Source: Pseudomonadales bacterium (GTDB lineage Bacteria; Pseudomonadota; Gammaproteobacteria; Pseudomonadales; Azotimanducaceae). From it: a DNA stretch of 36,445 nucleotides. Positions 8,499-17,389 of this stretch are shown piece after piece. The first letter of the stretch is position 1. The number at the start of each line of letters is the position of its first letter. The stretch lies in contig JAJDVW010000060.1 in NCBI GenBank assembly GCA_022825925.1, positions 1 to 36,445 on the forward strand, given 5' to 3'. The notes under the pieces are model-generated. The model did no database searches, was not told the DNA's origin, and worked only from the letters and a program-made list of their open reading frames with translations. The translations under genes were made by a program, and so were the position numbers.

Positions 8499-8921
8499 AT
8501 GATCCTCTGGGTCAAGGCCTTCCACGTCGTCTTCGTGGTCACCTGGTTCGCGGCGCTGTTCTACCTGCCCCGGCTCTTCGTCTACCACGCCACCGCGACC
8601 GACGGCCCCGGCATCGAGCGTTTCAAGGTGATGGAGCGCAAGCTCTACCGGGGCATCATGACGCCGTCCGCCGCGCTGACCGCGGTCTTCGGCATCTGGA
8701 ACCTCGTGCTCGCCTGGGACGCGTTCGCCACCGCCGGATGGATGTGGGCCAAGCTCGTCGCGGTCCTGGCGCTCTACGCCTACCACGGGTACTGCGGGCG
8801 CCTCCTCCGGGCCTTCGCCAACGATGCGAACACGCACGGCGAACGCTTCTATCGCTGGTTCAACGAGGCGCCGGCCGTGCTGCTGGTCGCCATCGTGATC
8901 CTCGTCATCGTCAAACCGTAG
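8499..8921 (+). CDS. hemJ: HemJ-type protoporphyrinogen IX oxidase (CopD-like membrane protein)
   Basis: Predicted to oxidise protoporphyrinogen IX to protoporphyrin IX in the membrane, the step before ferrochelatase. The 140-aa product matches the family length and has four hydrophobic segments. Typical features: the N-terminal KAFHVVFVVTWFAALFYLPR with H9, the central KLVAVLALYAYHGYCGR, and the C-terminal WFNEAPAVLLVAIVILVIVK. The reading is strengthened by hemL 42 bp downstream, another tetrapyrrole gene. The start is ATG 8499 with GGGGAG about 9 bp upstream. The TAG stop lies inside a 12-bp tandem repeat. Confidence 0.88.
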   Translation: MILWVKAFHVVFVVTWFAALFYLPRLFVYHATATDGPGIERFKVMERKLYRGIMTPSAALTAVFGIWNLVLAWDAFATAGWMWAKLVAVLALYAYHGYCGRLLRAFANDANTHGERFYRWFNEAPAVLLVAIVILVIVKP

Positions 8922-8943
8922 TGTCACCAAGAGTGTCACCAAC
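8920..8943. repeat. 12-bp tandem duplication at the hemJ/hemL junction
   Basis: AGTGTCACCAAG (8920-8931) is followed directly by AGTGTCACCAAC (8932-8943), 11 of 12 identical. The first copy contains the last two bases of the hemJ stop. It ends 3 bp before the hemL Shine-Dalgarno AGGGAAG. Confidence 0.7.
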
Positions 8944-8963
8944 CGCAGGGAAGCTCCAGAAAA

Positions 8964-10253
8964 GTGGAACGCAACACCTCCGCCCGCCTCATCCGCCGCG
9001 CTGAACGGGTCATCCCCGGCGGCGTCAACTCGCCCGTACGCGCATTCCGCGGCGTCGGCGGCACGCCGGTGTTCTTCGAGTCCGCCGAGGGCGCATGGCT
9101 GGTCGACGTGGACGGCAACCGCTACATCGACTACGTGGGGTCCTGGGGTCCGATGATCCAGGGACACGGTTTCGCCCCCGTGGTCGACGGCGTGCGCGAG
9201 CAGGCCGCGTCCAGCCTCGGTTTCGGCGCCCCGACGGAGCTGGAGATCCGGTTGGCCGAGCGGATCGTCGATGCCGTGCCCGGCATCGAGAAGGTCCGCC
9301 TCGTCAACTCCGGGACGGAAGCGACGATGTCCGCCATCCGCCTGGCGCGGGGCCACTCGGGCCGCGACCTCCTCGTCAAGTTCGACGGCTGCTACCACGG
9401 ACACTCGGACGCCCTGCTGGTGAAGGCCGGCAGCGGCGTGCTGACGCTCGGTCTGCCGAACTCTCCCGGCGTGCCGGATGCCGTCGCCAGCCATACGCTG
9501 ACCCTCCCCTTCAACGACAGCGACGCGGTCCGCGCCGCGTTCGAGCGGTTCGGTTCCGACATCGCCTGCGTCATCGTCGAGCCCGTGGCCGGCAACATGG
9601 GGTGCATTCCCCCGGCGCCTGGTTTCCTCGAGGCGCTGCGCGCGCTCACCGCCGACAGCGGCTCGGTGCTCATCTTCGACGAGGTGATGACGGGTTTCCG
9701 CGTGGCCGCCGGCGGCGCCCAGGAACGCTACGGCGTCACGCCCGACCTCACGACGCTGGGCAAGGTCATCGGCGGCGGACTGCCGGTCGGCGCCTTCGGC
9801 GGACGGGCCGACATCATGGACGGCGTCGCCCCGGTCGGCGCCGTCTACCAGGCCGGGACCCTGTCCGGCAACCCCCTCGCGACCACCGCGGGGCTCGCCA
9901 TGCTGGACTCCCTCGACGCGGCGTTCTACGCCCGTCTCGAGGCACGCACCGTAGAGCTGACGGACGGCCTCTCGGCCCTGGCTCGCCGCCACAACGTGCC
10001 CGTTCGGATCAACCGCGTGTGCGGCATGTTCAGCATCTTCTTCTCCTCCGCACCCGAGATCCGCAGCTTCGACGACGTCGCCCGGTGCGACACCGAACGG
10101 TACAACCGGTTCTTCCACGCGCTACTCGACGCCGGCGTCTACCTCGCGCCCTCGGCGTTCGAGGCGGCGTTCCTCTCCGGCGCGCACGGCGACGCCGAGA
10201 TCCGCCAGACCCTCGAAGCCGCGGACGGCGCGTTCGCGCAAGTCGCCGGATGA
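8964..10253 (+). CDS. hemL: Glutamate-1-semialdehyde 2,1-aminomutase
   Basis: PLP enzyme converting glutamate-1-semialdehyde to 5-aminolevulinate in the C5 pathway. At 429 aa it has the family length (E. coli 426). Visible: N-terminal [29 protein letters not shown] (cofactor phosphate region), [24 protein letters not shown], the PLP lysine K267 in [15 protein letters not shown], and [12 protein letters not shown]. The start is GTG 8964 with AGGGAAG ten bases upstream. It follows hemJ and overlaps the sugar kinase gene by ATGA at 10250, so the three genes form one operon. Use of HemL implies the glutamyl-tRNA route to heme in this organism. Confidence 0.97.
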   Translation: MERNTSARLIRRAERVIPGGVNSPVRAFRGVGGTPVFFESAEGAWLVDVDGNRYIDYVGSWGPMIQGHGFAPVVDGVREQAASSLGFGAPTELEIRLAERIVDAVPGIEKVRLVNSGTEATMSAIRLARGHSGRDLLVKFDGCYHGHSDALLVKAGSGVLTLGLPNSPGVPDAVASHTLTLPFNDSDAVRAAFERFGSDIACVIVEPVAGNMGCIPPAPGFLEALRALTADSGSVLIFDEVMTGFRVAAGGAQERYGVTPDLTTLGKVIGGGLPVGAFGGRADIMDGVAPVGAVYQAGTLSGNPLATTAGLAMLDSLDAAFYARLEARTVELTDGLSALARRHNVPVRINRVCGMFSIFFSSAPEIRSFDDVARCDTERYNRFFHALLDAGVYLAPSAFEAAFLSGAHGDAEIRQTLEAADGAFAQVAG

Positions 10254-11242
10254 GCTACGACGTCTACGGGATCGGCGCCGCCCTCCTGGACGTCGAGTAC
10301 GCCGTCGACGACGGGTTCCTCGCCGACCATGGCGTCGTGAAGGGGCACATGACGCTCATCGACGAGACGCGCCTCGGCGTGCTCGTCGACGCCCTCGCCG
10401 AACGCGCTCCGAAACGCATGTGCGGGGGCTCGGCGGCCAACACCGTCTACGCCGTGGCTGCCTTCGGCGGCGACTGCTACTACTCGTGCCGGGTCGCGGG
10501 CGACGACACCGGCGCCCACTTCCTTGCCGAGATCGCCGCCGCCGGCGTCGACGTCCGGCCCCACGATCCGGAACGGCCGGGCCAGTCCGGGCGCTGCCTC
10601 GTCCTGGTCACCGGCGATGCCGAACGTTCCATGAACACTTTTCTCGGCGCTTCGGAACTGCTCGACATCGACGACGTCGAGCCGGCATCGCTCGCCCGGT
10701 CCCGTTTCGCGTACATCGAGGGCTATCTCGCTTCCTCGGAGACCGGCCGCGCGGCCGCGATCCGTACGCGGGAGATCGCCGAGGCCGAGGGCGTGCGCAC
10801 GAGCCTCACCCTTTCCGATCCGAGCATGGTCGAGTCCTTTCGCGACGATCTGCTTGCGATGCTCGGCAACGGTGTCCACGCACTGTTCTGCAACGAGGAG
10901 GAAGCCCTCCGATGGACGGGCGCCGACCGCGTGGACATCGCCGCGACCGAACTCGCCGACATCGCGCCCCTCCTGTTCATCACCCTCGGCGGGGCGGGAA
11001 GTCTCGCCGTGACGCCCTCGGGCCGCCGGGAGATCGCCGGCTTCGAGGCCCCCGCCGTCGACACCACCGGCGCCGGCGACATCTACGCGGGGGCGTGCCT
11101 CTACGCGCTGTGTCTCGACGGCGCGCCAGCGGACGCCGCCCGCTTCGGGAACTACGCCGCGGCGCAACTGGTGGCCCAAGTCGGGCCGCGGCTGCCGGAC
11201 CTCGCGAGCTACCGGACGCTCCGCGAGCGCTTTTCCGCGTAG
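10250..11242 (+). CDS. PfkB-family carbohydrate kinase, adenosine kinase-like
   Basis: Cytoplasmic ribokinase-fold kinase of 330 aa. Visible: the N-terminal [14 protein letters not shown], the first PfkB signature region [17 protein letters not shown] (about 62-78) and the second signature [16 protein letters not shown] near the C-terminus, with the catalytic Asp in GAGD. The long N-terminal lid and the GGSAANT motif resemble proteobacterial adenosine kinase-like proteins, but the substrate cannot be read from sequence; other sugars or nucleosides are possible. ATGA overlap with hemL shows translational coupling, with no evident pathway link to heme. The TAG stop abuts the sfsA stop on the other strand with no gap. 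Confidence 0.88.
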   Translation: MSYDVYGIGAALLDVEYAVDDGFLADHGVVKGHMTLIDETRLGVLVDALAERAPKRMCGGSAANTVYAVAAFGGDCYYSCRVAGDDTGAHFLAEIAAAGVDVRPHDPERPGQSGRCLVLVTGDAERSMNTFLGASELLDIDDVEPASLARSRFAYIEGYLASSETGRAAAIRTREIAEAEGVRTSLTLSDPSMVESFRDDLLAMLGNGVHALFCNEEEALRWTGADRVDIAATELADIAPLLFITLGGAGSLAVTPSGRREIAGFEAPAVDTTGAGDIYAGACLYALCLDGAPADAARFGNYAAAQLVAQVGPRLPDLASYRTLRERFSA

Positions 11243-11947
11243 TCAGAGACCGACCGGCAGCGCCCGGTCTATCGCGACTTCCTGCGGCGTCACGACGCAA
11301 CCGTACGCCAGTACCTCGACGCCCGCCGCCACCGCCTCCCGCACCGCCTCGCCGTACCGCGGGTCGATGTCGTCCGCGACCGTCACCCTACGGATGCCCG
11401 TGTGTGGAACGCAGAACAGCAGCACGGCCCGGTGCCCGCGCCCGACGCAGCGGGCGAGCGCCCCGACGTGGCGCCTGGCGCGCTCGCTGACCGCGTCCGG
11501 GAACGCGCCGACACCGTCCCGGCAGAGCGTGACGCTCTTCACTTCCACGAACGTCGGCAGGGCGTCTCCGAGCGCGAAGTCGAAGCGGCCGGCTTCCCCG
11601 GGAATCGCCACTTCGCGGCGCCAGGGACCGCCGCGCAGCTCGGTGATCCGCCCCGCGGCGAGTGCCTCGGCGACCACGGCATTGGGGCGCGCCGTGTTGA
11701 CGCAGACGGCGGACGTGCGCGCCCCATCCAGCACCTCGACGAGTTCCAGGCTGTGGGGGTACTTCCGTTTCGGGTTGTCCGCCGTCGAGAACCACGCCGG
11801 GCTCCCCGGAGTGTCGCAGCCGAGCATCGCCCCGGTGTTCGCGCAGTGCATGGTGACGACGCCGCGGCCCGCCACCTCCACGTCGGCGAGGAAGCGCTTG
11901 TAGCGTCGCACCAGCACGCCGGGCGCGAGGGGCGGCGAGAATCTCAT
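11243..11947 (-). CDS. sfsA: SfsA family DNA-binding / sugar fermentation stimulation protein
   Basis: 234 aa, exactly the E. coli SfsA length. An N-terminal OB-like domain (about 1-80: RRYKRFLADVEV, HCANTGAML, NPKRKYPHSLELV) is followed by a nuclease-like fold with RFDFAL, FVEVKSVTL and the later GRGHRAVLLFCV. The F-V-E-V-K signature suggests a restriction-endonuclease-like active site; E. coli SfsA binds DNA and affects maltose gene expression, but its molecular role is unsettled. Start ATG 11947 with AGGGAG seven bases upstream. Convergent with the kinase gene, stops touching at 11242/11243. Confidence 0.95.
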   Translation of the reverse strand: MRFSPPLAPGVLVRRYKRFLADVEVAGRGVVTMHCANTGAMLGCDTPGSPAWFSTADNPKRKYPHSLELVEVLDGARTSAVCVNTARPNAVVAEALAAGRITELRGGPWRREVAIPGEAGRFDFALGDALPTFVEVKSVTLCRDGVGAFPDAVSERARRHVGALARCVGRGHRAVLLFCVPHTGIRRVTVADDIDPRYGEAVREAVAAGVEVLAYGCVVTPQEVAIDRALPVGL

Positions 11948-12002
11948 CGCATGCTCCCTGCTCCGTTCCTCCGGGCCACCCACGCTCCCCGGTCAGGCCA
12001 TA

Positions 12003-12234
12003 ATGCCAGCCCCGCCGCGTTCTCCAGTAGAACTTCCTCACGACCGACGACGCCTTCGCCTCCGCGCGCGCTCTCCGCGACGCCGCGCCCCACGCCTGGC
12101 CGAACCGGCGCATCGTGGCACTCGCCGATGCGGTGCTCGATTGCCGGGGACAGCTCCGCGAGGCCGTCGACGCGATGGGCCCGGCCTCGGCCGAGAGCCT
12201 GGGGAGTCTGGTCGCGCTGCCCGTCGACGCCTGA
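12003..12234 (+). pseudogene. Small coding fragment, probably frameshifted
   Basis: Between 12031 and 12234 a frame with very strong GC3 bias encodes 67 residues (FLTTDDAFASARALRDA ... LGSLVALPVDA) ending at TGA, but it begins right after an in-frame TAG and has no ATG, GTG or TTG until GTG 12115. An ATG at 12003 opens another frame (MPAPPRSPVE); the span 12003-12234 is one base more than a multiple of three, so a single inserted base near 12032-12040 would unite them into a 76-aa helical protein. I do not recognise a family. It may instead be a 39-aa gene from GTG 12115, a decayed remnant or an assembly error. Confidence 0.35.
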
Positions 12235-12291
12235 AGGAACGCCCGCGGGCGCGCTTGGCGTTCCGCCACGCTTTGGGTACCGTGGCGCGGC

Positions 12292-13155
12292 ATGAGACCC
12301 GGCCGAACGCTGACGTGGGCGCTCGCCGCCTGTTGTGTCTGTCTGCCCGGGTGCGAACGCGTGGAGGAGGAGTCACGCGACGCGCCCGCCACGGCGCTTC
12401 CCGCCGCGGCATGGCTGGCGGACGGGACGGTCGAGCGCGTCCCGCCCGAGGCCTGGGCCGAGTTTGCCGGCCAACTCGCCGCCGGCCTCGACGGCGTGGC
12501 GCTGCACCGCACCGACGGGGCGCTCGTGCTCGCCATCGAGCGGCGCCGTTTCGAACCCGTGGTGCTCGCCGCCCGGGGCACGCGGCGGCTGACCGGCAAG
12601 TCGGCGCTCGACGGCGAGGCGACCGTCGTACTCGGCAGCGGCTTCGTCTCCGAGTTCCAGTCGCTGGAGCCGCTCGGCCTCCTGCAGGTCGACGGCGAGA
12701 TCCTCTCGCCGGTCTCGAGGCACGGGTACACGCGCATCCTCGGGGTCGGCGGCGGCCGGCTCGCCGTGCTGGCGCGCCGCGAGTATCACCGGGGCCTGCT
12801 CGAGTCCGCGCTGCAGGTGGGCCCCGGCGTCGTCGAGGACGGGGCGCTCGACATCTCGCCCCGGGAGCGCAACCTCCCGGCGTACTTCCGCGCCTTCGCC
12901 GCGACCTGCGCGGAACGCAACCTGGCCGGGATCACGACCCGTCCGATGCACCTGTTCGACCTGGGGAACGAGTTGCTCAAGCTGTTCGGCGAGGTCGGCT
13001 TCGACTGTCCGGAAGTGGCCAACCTGAGCGGCGACCGCGAAGCCCTGCTCGGCCTGCGGGCAGGGGGCCGCGCTTTCCTGGTCGGCCGTCCCGACTCGGC
13101 CAGGGCCGCCCTCGTCGCCTTCCGGAAGCGGTCGTCGACGAGACATCCGGGTTAA
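12292..13155 (+). CDS. Predicted lipoprotein, phosphodiester glycosidase (NAGPA/DUF2233)-like
   Basis: 287 aa with a lipoprotein signal: charged start, hydrophobic core, lipobox LPGC with C21. The body resembles the NAGPA/DUF2233 fold by pattern: SGFVSEFQSLEPLGLLQVDG (the 'G-F-F ... lGLlv-dG' strand pair), GGGRLAVLARREY, ALQVGPGVVEDG (the 'QsGP-L-v-dG' motif) and a C-terminal region where the family has N-L-D-G-G but this protein reads VANLSGDREALLG. The loss of that DGG motif makes hydrolase activity doubtful. Start ATG 12292, no clear Shine-Dalgarno. The acyl-CoA synthetase gene starts 31 bp downstream, possibly co-transcribed. Assignment is by pattern memory only. Confidence 0.6.
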   Translation: MRPGRTLTWALAACCVCLPGCERVEEESRDAPATALPAAAWLADGTVERVPPEAWAEFAGQLAAGLDGVALHRTDGALVLAIERRRFEPVVLAARGTRRLTGKSALDGEATVVLGSGFVSEFQSLEPLGLLQVDGEILSPVSRHGYTRILGVGGGRLAVLARREYHRGLLESALQVGPGVVEDGALDISPRERNLPAYFRAFAATCAERNLAGITTRPMHLFDLGNELLKLFGEVGFDCPEVANLSGDREALLGLRAGGRAFLVGRPDSARAALVAFRKRSSTRHPG

Positions 13156-13186
13156 TCTTTGTGCCAACACCGGGGTGGAGGACTGC

Positions 13187-15319
13187 ATGTCGGATCAACG
13201 GACGGTGCGCGAAATCGTCGCGGCAGCCATGGGCGAGGGACGCACCGCGCTGACGGCGGCCGAGGCCAAGCAGGTCTGCGACGCCTACGGCATTCCCATG
13301 CCGGCGCAGGGTATCGCCAAGTCCCGCGACGAAGCCTGCGAGATCGCGGCGGAGATCGGGTACCCGGTGGTCGCGAAGATCGAGTCCCGCGACGTGCTCC
13401 ACAAGACCGACGTCGGCGGGGTGATCGTCGGCTTGGAAAACGACGAAGCGCTGCGCGAGGCGTGCCACGAGGTCGTCGAGCGCACCCGCGCGCAACATCC
13501 GGACGCCTCCATCGACGGCGTCCTTGTGCAACGGCAGTTCGCCGCCGGCGACGGCGCGACCGAGGTGATCGTTGGCGCGGCCACCGATCCCGTCTTCGGC
13601 AAGCTGGTCGCGTTCGGCCTCGGCGGCGTGCTCGTGGAAGTGCTCAGGGACCTCACGTTCCGGCTCGCGCCCGCCACCGAGGAAGAAGCCGCCGCGATGC
13701 TGGACGAACTGGCCGGGGCGGCCGTCCTCGACGGCGTGCGCGGCGCCGCGGGCGTGGACCGGGGCGCGCTGGCGTCCCTCATCGCCGCCGTCGGCCGCCT
13801 CGTGACCGACGTGCCCGAGATCCACGAGCTGGACCTGAACCCCGTCCTCGCAACCGCGGACGGCGTCTGCGCGGTCGATGCGCGGATGCTGCTCAAGGAG
13901 CCCGCCGAACCCCGCTACCGTCCCGGACAGGACGAGATCCTGGCCGCCATGCGCCGCATCATGCAGCCGGACGCGGTGGCCGTCATCGGCGCCTCGGCCG
14001 GCGAGGGGAAGATCGGCAACTCCGTGATGAAGAACCTCATCGACGGCGGTTACGAGGGCGCGCTCTACCCCATCCACCCCAAGGCGGACGTCATCCTCGA
14101 CCACCCGTGCTACGCGAGCGTGGTCGACGTTCCCGGCGACATCGACATCGCCGTCTTCTGCATCCCCGCGCCGCTGGTCGCCGGAGCGCTGGCCGAGTGC
14201 GGCAGGAAGGGCATCCCCGGCGCCATCCTCATCCCGTCCGGATTCGCCGAGGTCGGCGAGCACGCCCTCCAGGACGAGATCGTCGCGGTCGCCCGGGAGA
14301 ACAACGTGCGCCTCATGGGGCCGAACATCTACGGCTTCTACTACACGCACAAGAACCTCTGCGCCACGTTCTGCACGCCGTACACCGAGAAGGGGAAGGT
14401 CGCCCTGTCGTCCCAGAGCGGCGGCGTCGGCATGGCCATCGTCGGCTTCAGCCGCTCGGCGAAGATGGGCGTCTCGGCGATCGTCGGGCTCGGCAACAAG
14501 TCGGACATCGACGAGGACGACCTGCTGACTTTCTTCGAGCAGGATCCGAACACCGAGGTCATCGCCATGCACGTCGAGGACCTGAAGGACGGGCGCGCGT
14601 TCGCGGAGGTAGCCGCGCGGGCGTCCCGGAAGAAGCCCGTGGTGGTCCTCAAGGCCGGACGGACGAGCATGGGGGCGCGCGCCGCCAACTCCCACACCGG
14701 CGCGCTCGCCGGGGACGACCGCGTCTACGACGCCGTCCTGCGCCAGAGCGGCGTCATCCGGGCGGCCACCCTGAACGACATGCTCGAGTTCGCGCGCGGC
14801 CTGCAGGTGCTGCCGCACCCCAAGGGCGAGAACATCCTCATCCTGACCGGCGCCGGCGGTTCCGGCGTGCTGCTGTCGGACGCCTGCGCCGACCATGGGC
14901 TGTCGCTGATGGACATGCCCGACGACCTCGACGCCGCGTTCAAGGAGTTCATTCCCCCGTTCGGCGCCTCCGGCAACCCCGTCGACATCACCGGCGGGGA
15001 ACCCCCGACCACCTACCGGGCCACCATCGACCTCGCCCTCGCCGACGACCGCATCCACGCCCTGGTGCTCGGCTACTGGCACACGATCATCACGCCGCCC
15101 ATGGTCTTCGCGGAACTCCTCGGCGAAGCCGTCGCGGCGGCGCGCGACCGCGGCGTCGACAAGCCGGTGGTCGCGTCCCTGGTCGGCGACGTCGAGATCG
15201 AGGAGGCCTGCGACCACCTCATGGACCGGGACATCCTCGCCTACCCGTACACCGCCGAGAAGCCGGTGGCCGTGCTCGGCGCAAAATACCGCTGGGCGCG
15301 CGCCGCCGGGCTCCTGTAG
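13187..15319 (+). CDS. ADP-forming acyl-CoA synthetase (acetate-CoA ligase family)
   Basis: 710-aa fused ACD-type ligase that makes an acyl-CoA from acid, CoA and ATP (or ATP/ADP in reverse) through phosphohistidine. Order: ATP-grasp (about 20-235) first, with H72 in LHKTDVGG matching the beta-subunit histidine; then a Rossmann CoA-binding domain (about 255-380, VAVIGASAGEGKIGNSV); then succinyl-CoA-ligase-like domains with the phosphoryl-accepting H503 in NSHTGALAGDD. The substrate is not readable; acetate, other short acids or, as in DddX, DMSP-type substrates are all known for this superfamily. ATG 13187 is chosen over GTG 13175 because GGAGG lies six bases upstream. The TPR gene follows after 28 bp. 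Confidence 0.92.
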   Translation: MSDQRTVREIVAAAMGEGRTALTAAEAKQVCDAYGIPMPAQGIAKSRDEACEIAAEIGYPVVAKIESRDVLHKTDVGGVIVGLENDEALREACHEVVERTRAQHPDASIDGVLVQRQFAAGDGATEVIVGAATDPVFGKLVAFGLGGVLVEVLRDLTFRLAPATEEEAAAMLDELAGAAVLDGVRGAAGVDRGALASLIAAVGRLVTDVPEIHELDLNPVLATADGVCAVDARMLLKEPAEPRYRPGQDEILAAMRRIMQPDAVAVIGASAGEGKIGNSVMKNLIDGGYEGALYPIHPKADVILDHPCYASVVDVPGDIDIAVFCIPAPLVAGALAECGRKGIPGAILIPSGFAEVGEHALQDEIVAVARENNVRLMGPNIYGFYYTHKNLCATFCTPYTEKGKVALSSQSGGVGMAIVGFSRSAKMGVSAIVGLGNKSDIDEDDLLTFFEQDPNTEVIAMHVEDLKDGRAFAEVAARASRKKPVVVLKAGRTSMGARAANSHTGALAGDDRVYDAVLRQSGVIRAATLNDMLEFARGLQVLPHPKGENILILTGAGGSGVLLSDACADHGLSLMDMPDDLDAAFKEFIPPFGASGNPVDITGGEPPTTYRATIDLALADDRIHALVLGYWHTIITPPMVFAELLGEAVAAARDRGVDKPVVASLVGDVEIEEACDHLMDRDILAYPYTAEKPVAVLGAKYRWARAAGLL

Positions 15320-15347
15320 CCCGTCACGTCAACGGAGGAAAGCGACC

Positions 15348-16928
15348 GTGCAACGCCTCATTTCCGTACTCCTCGCCGCCGTCCTCACGACGGTCTCCGG
15401 ACTTGCGGCCGACCTGAAGGGGCTCGGCTCCATCTCCTTTCCGACGTCCGCGACCGGGCCGGCCCAGGACCGGTTCCTGCGCGGCGTGACGATCCTCCAC
15501 AGCTTCGGGTGGAAGCAGGCAATCACGGAGTTCCAGGCGGCGCAGGAACTCGACCCCGGCTTCGCCATGGCGTACTGGGGCGAGTCGCTCTGCTACAACC
15601 ATCCGCTCATCGGCGAGCGGGATCTGGAGACCCCGCGGGCCGTGCTCGGGCGCCTCGGCGAGACGTCGGAGGCGCGACTCGCCTCCGCGCCAACGGATCG
15701 GGAGCGGGGATTCCTCGCAGCGGTCGAGGCGCTCTTCTTCGGCGACGGCGACACCCCCTCCAGGCGGCGCGCGTACACGGAAGCGATGCGCGACCTCTAC
15801 GACGCCCATCCCGAGGACGACGAAGTCGCCGCGTTCTACGCCCTTTCCCTGCTGATGTCGGCCCGCAACGACGGCGACCCGCAGCGCAGCAACGTCCTCG
15901 GCGGCGCCATCGCCCTGCAGCTCCTGGACCGCAACCCGCGGCACCCGGGAGCCGCCCACTACGCCATACACGCCTTCGACGATCCCGTACACGCTCCCCT
16001 CGCGTTGCCGGCCGCGTACGTCTTCGCGGACATCGCGGAGAAGGTCTCGCACGCACGCCACATGCCCTCCCACATCTTCATCCAGCGCGGCATGTGGGAC
16101 CGGGTCTCCGCCTCGAACCAGTCCGCCTACGAGGCCGCGGTCGACCTGTGGGAGCCGGGCGACAACGTCGGCGACATGGTGCACTCCCTGGACTGGGGGC
16201 AATACGGCGACCTGCAGCGCGGGGACTACGAGCGGGCCGCGGCCTGGATCGAACGCATGGCAGGCATCCGTGAACGTGCCGGGGAGCAGGAGCGGGCCAT
16301 CGGCATGCTGCCGCAGGTGCGGGCGCGCATGGTGATCGAGCGCGAGGCCTGGGACCCGCAGCCGGTGACGGAGGATTCGCACCAGACCGAGTTGCTGGCG
16401 ACGGGCCTCGGCGCCGTCCACACCGGCGACCTCGCGCTCGCCGGGGCCGCCGCGGAGAAGCTCGCCGCGGCCGCCGCGGAGGCCGCCACCGACGATGGGG
16501 ACCGCTCCTACTACGCGCGCACCGGCAAGGCCCTGCAGATCATGGCCAAGGAGGTGGCGGGCATGCTGGCCATCGCCGGAGGAGACACGGATGCGGGGCT
16601 CGCGCTGCTGCAGGAGGGCGTCGCGATCGCCGAATCCATGCGGCCGCCGAACGGCGCTCCCAACCCGCTGAAGCCCGTCCACGAACTGCAAGGCGAGGCG
16701 CTGCTCGCGGCCGGCCGACCCGCGGAGGCCCTGCAGGCCTTCAAGACCTCGCTGCTGCGCACCCCGAACCGCCCCCTGTCGCTACGGGGACTGGCCCGCT
16801 CGCATGCCGCGCTCGGGGAGCACGAAGAGGCGCGGGCCATCTACACGCGCCTCGTCGAGGGGTGGCGGGGCCGGAACGTGTCCTGGCGGAAGGAGGCGGA
16901 GGGCTACCTGACGGGTCCGGGTTCGTAG
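15348..16928 (+). CDS. Exported TPR-repeat protein
   Basis: 526 aa with a signal peptide (MQRLISVLLAAVLTTVSGLA, cleavage about 20) and helical repeats of TPR type: GWKQAITEFQAAQELDPGFAMAYW (about 54-77) and C-terminal LAAGRPAEALQAFKTS and ALGEHEEARAIYTRL. The middle (about 150-330) has conserved-looking HAIHAFDDPVHAPLAL and ARHMPSHIFIQRGMW segments seen in a family of bacterial TPR proteins of unknown role. GTG start at 15348 with GGAGG upstream. Only 28 bp after the acyl-CoA synthetase stop, so probably the same mRNA; no functional link is evident. The TAG stop lies within a GTAGGGGAGGGGCTT repeat half. Confidence 0.85.
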   Translation: MQRLISVLLAAVLTTVSGLAADLKGLGSISFPTSATGPAQDRFLRGVTILHSFGWKQAITEFQAAQELDPGFAMAYWGESLCYNHPLIGERDLETPRAVLGRLGETSEARLASAPTDRERGFLAAVEALFFGDGDTPSRRRAYTEAMRDLYDAHPEDDEVAAFYALSLLMSARNDGDPQRSNVLGGAIALQLLDRNPRHPGAAHYAIHAFDDPVHAPLALPAAYVFADIAEKVSHARHMPSHIFIQRGMWDRVSASNQSAYEAAVDLWEPGDNVGDMVHSLDWGQYGDLQRGDYERAAAWIERMAGIRERAGEQERAIGMLPQVRARMVIEREAWDPQPVTEDSHQTELLATGLGAVHTGDLALAGAAAEKLAAAAAEAATDDGDRSYYARTGKALQIMAKEVAGMLAIAGGDTDAGLALLQEGVAIAESMRPPNGAPNPLKPVHELQGEALLAAGRPAEALQAFKTSLLRTPNRPLSLRGLARSHAALGEHEEARAIYTRLVEGWRGRNVSWRKEAEGYLTGPGS

Positions 16929-17111
16929 GGGAGGGGCTTTCCGAGCTGCGCCCGCGATAGAGTTTGAGCCGTGCGGGATCGCGTTGTGCATGCCTGACGT
17001 ACCGACGGGGCGCTCGAACGCACCGGAGGGGCTTTGGCCGGACCGGCTCAATGTCTCCCCGCACGGGGGCTCCAACAGCCCAGAAGCCGCAGCGAGGAAG
17101 CCCTGCAGAGC
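16929..17111. other. Intergenic stretch at the left edge of the low-GC island
   Basis: No gene is supported. GAGGGGCTTT occurs twice (16931-16940 and 17026-17035). TTTGAGCCGTGCGGG near 16963-16977 has a partial inverted match in CCGGCTCAATGTCTCCCCGCACGG near 17044-17067, so the RNA could fold. Base composition drops towards the two genes that follow. No transposase, integrase or tRNA is seen. Confidence 0.4.
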
Positions 17112-17117
17112 TATACT
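17112..17117 (+). promoter_or_regulatory. -10 element for the candidate toxin-antitoxin operon
   Basis: TATACT at 17112-17117, 36 bp before the ATG at 17153. The -35 zone has no good TTGACA match. The following leader has a strong AGGAGG Shine-Dalgarno (17138-17143). Confidence 0.45.
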
Positions 17118-17152
17118 ACGTACCTGTCGGTGGTTGTAGGAGGTCATCGGTC

Positions 17153-17389
17153 ATGGCACTCGATGACGTGAGGAAAGCCGCGATATCCGCACGGCGCTCG
17201 GCGGTGCCCCCCCCAATGCAGATGCGCCCTCCGCCCGAGGCACGGTCGGCTCCCGTGACTACGGCATACATGGCCGAATCGGACTTCGCCGCATCGGTAG
17301 AGCGTGAGCACCGGGAGCAGATGGAGCATGAGAGGCGCGCCCGCGAAGGAATGCAGCGCCTGCGCGAGATGGGACTCCCCGCGCCTTGA
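17153..17389 (+). CDS. Small hypothetical protein, candidate antitoxin
   Basis: 78 aa, not recognised. The N-terminal half is disordered, with a Pro/Met-rich stretch (PPPMQMRPPPEARSAP, about 19-34); the C-terminal half (about 43-75) is a highly charged helix (FAASVEREHREQMEHERRAR). It has the best Shine-Dalgarno of the region, AGGAGG, about ten bases before ATG 17153. Its TGA overlaps the TTG start of the next gene (TTGA at 17386-17389), so the pair is translationally coupled. Small size, a disordered part that could wrap a partner, first position and coupling to a PIN-like protein fit an antitoxin, but no DNA-binding domain is visible. Lower GC than the neighbours. Confidence 0.6.
   Translation: MALDDVRKAAISARRSAVPPPMQMRPPPEARSAPVTTAYMAESDFAASVEREHREQMEHERRAREGMQRLREMGLPAP

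Noticed and set aside
8247..10118. 623-codon minus-strand open frame opposite hemJ and hemL
   Set aside because: It is a GC-rich shadow: the plus strand has complete HemJ and HemL proteins with all motifs, and the antisense product is low-complexity, with runs rich in Asp, His, Arg and Gly.
12977..15217. 746-codon minus-strand open frame opposite the acyl-CoA synthetase gene
   Set aside because: Antisense shadow of a well-conserved gene; no domain or normal composition.
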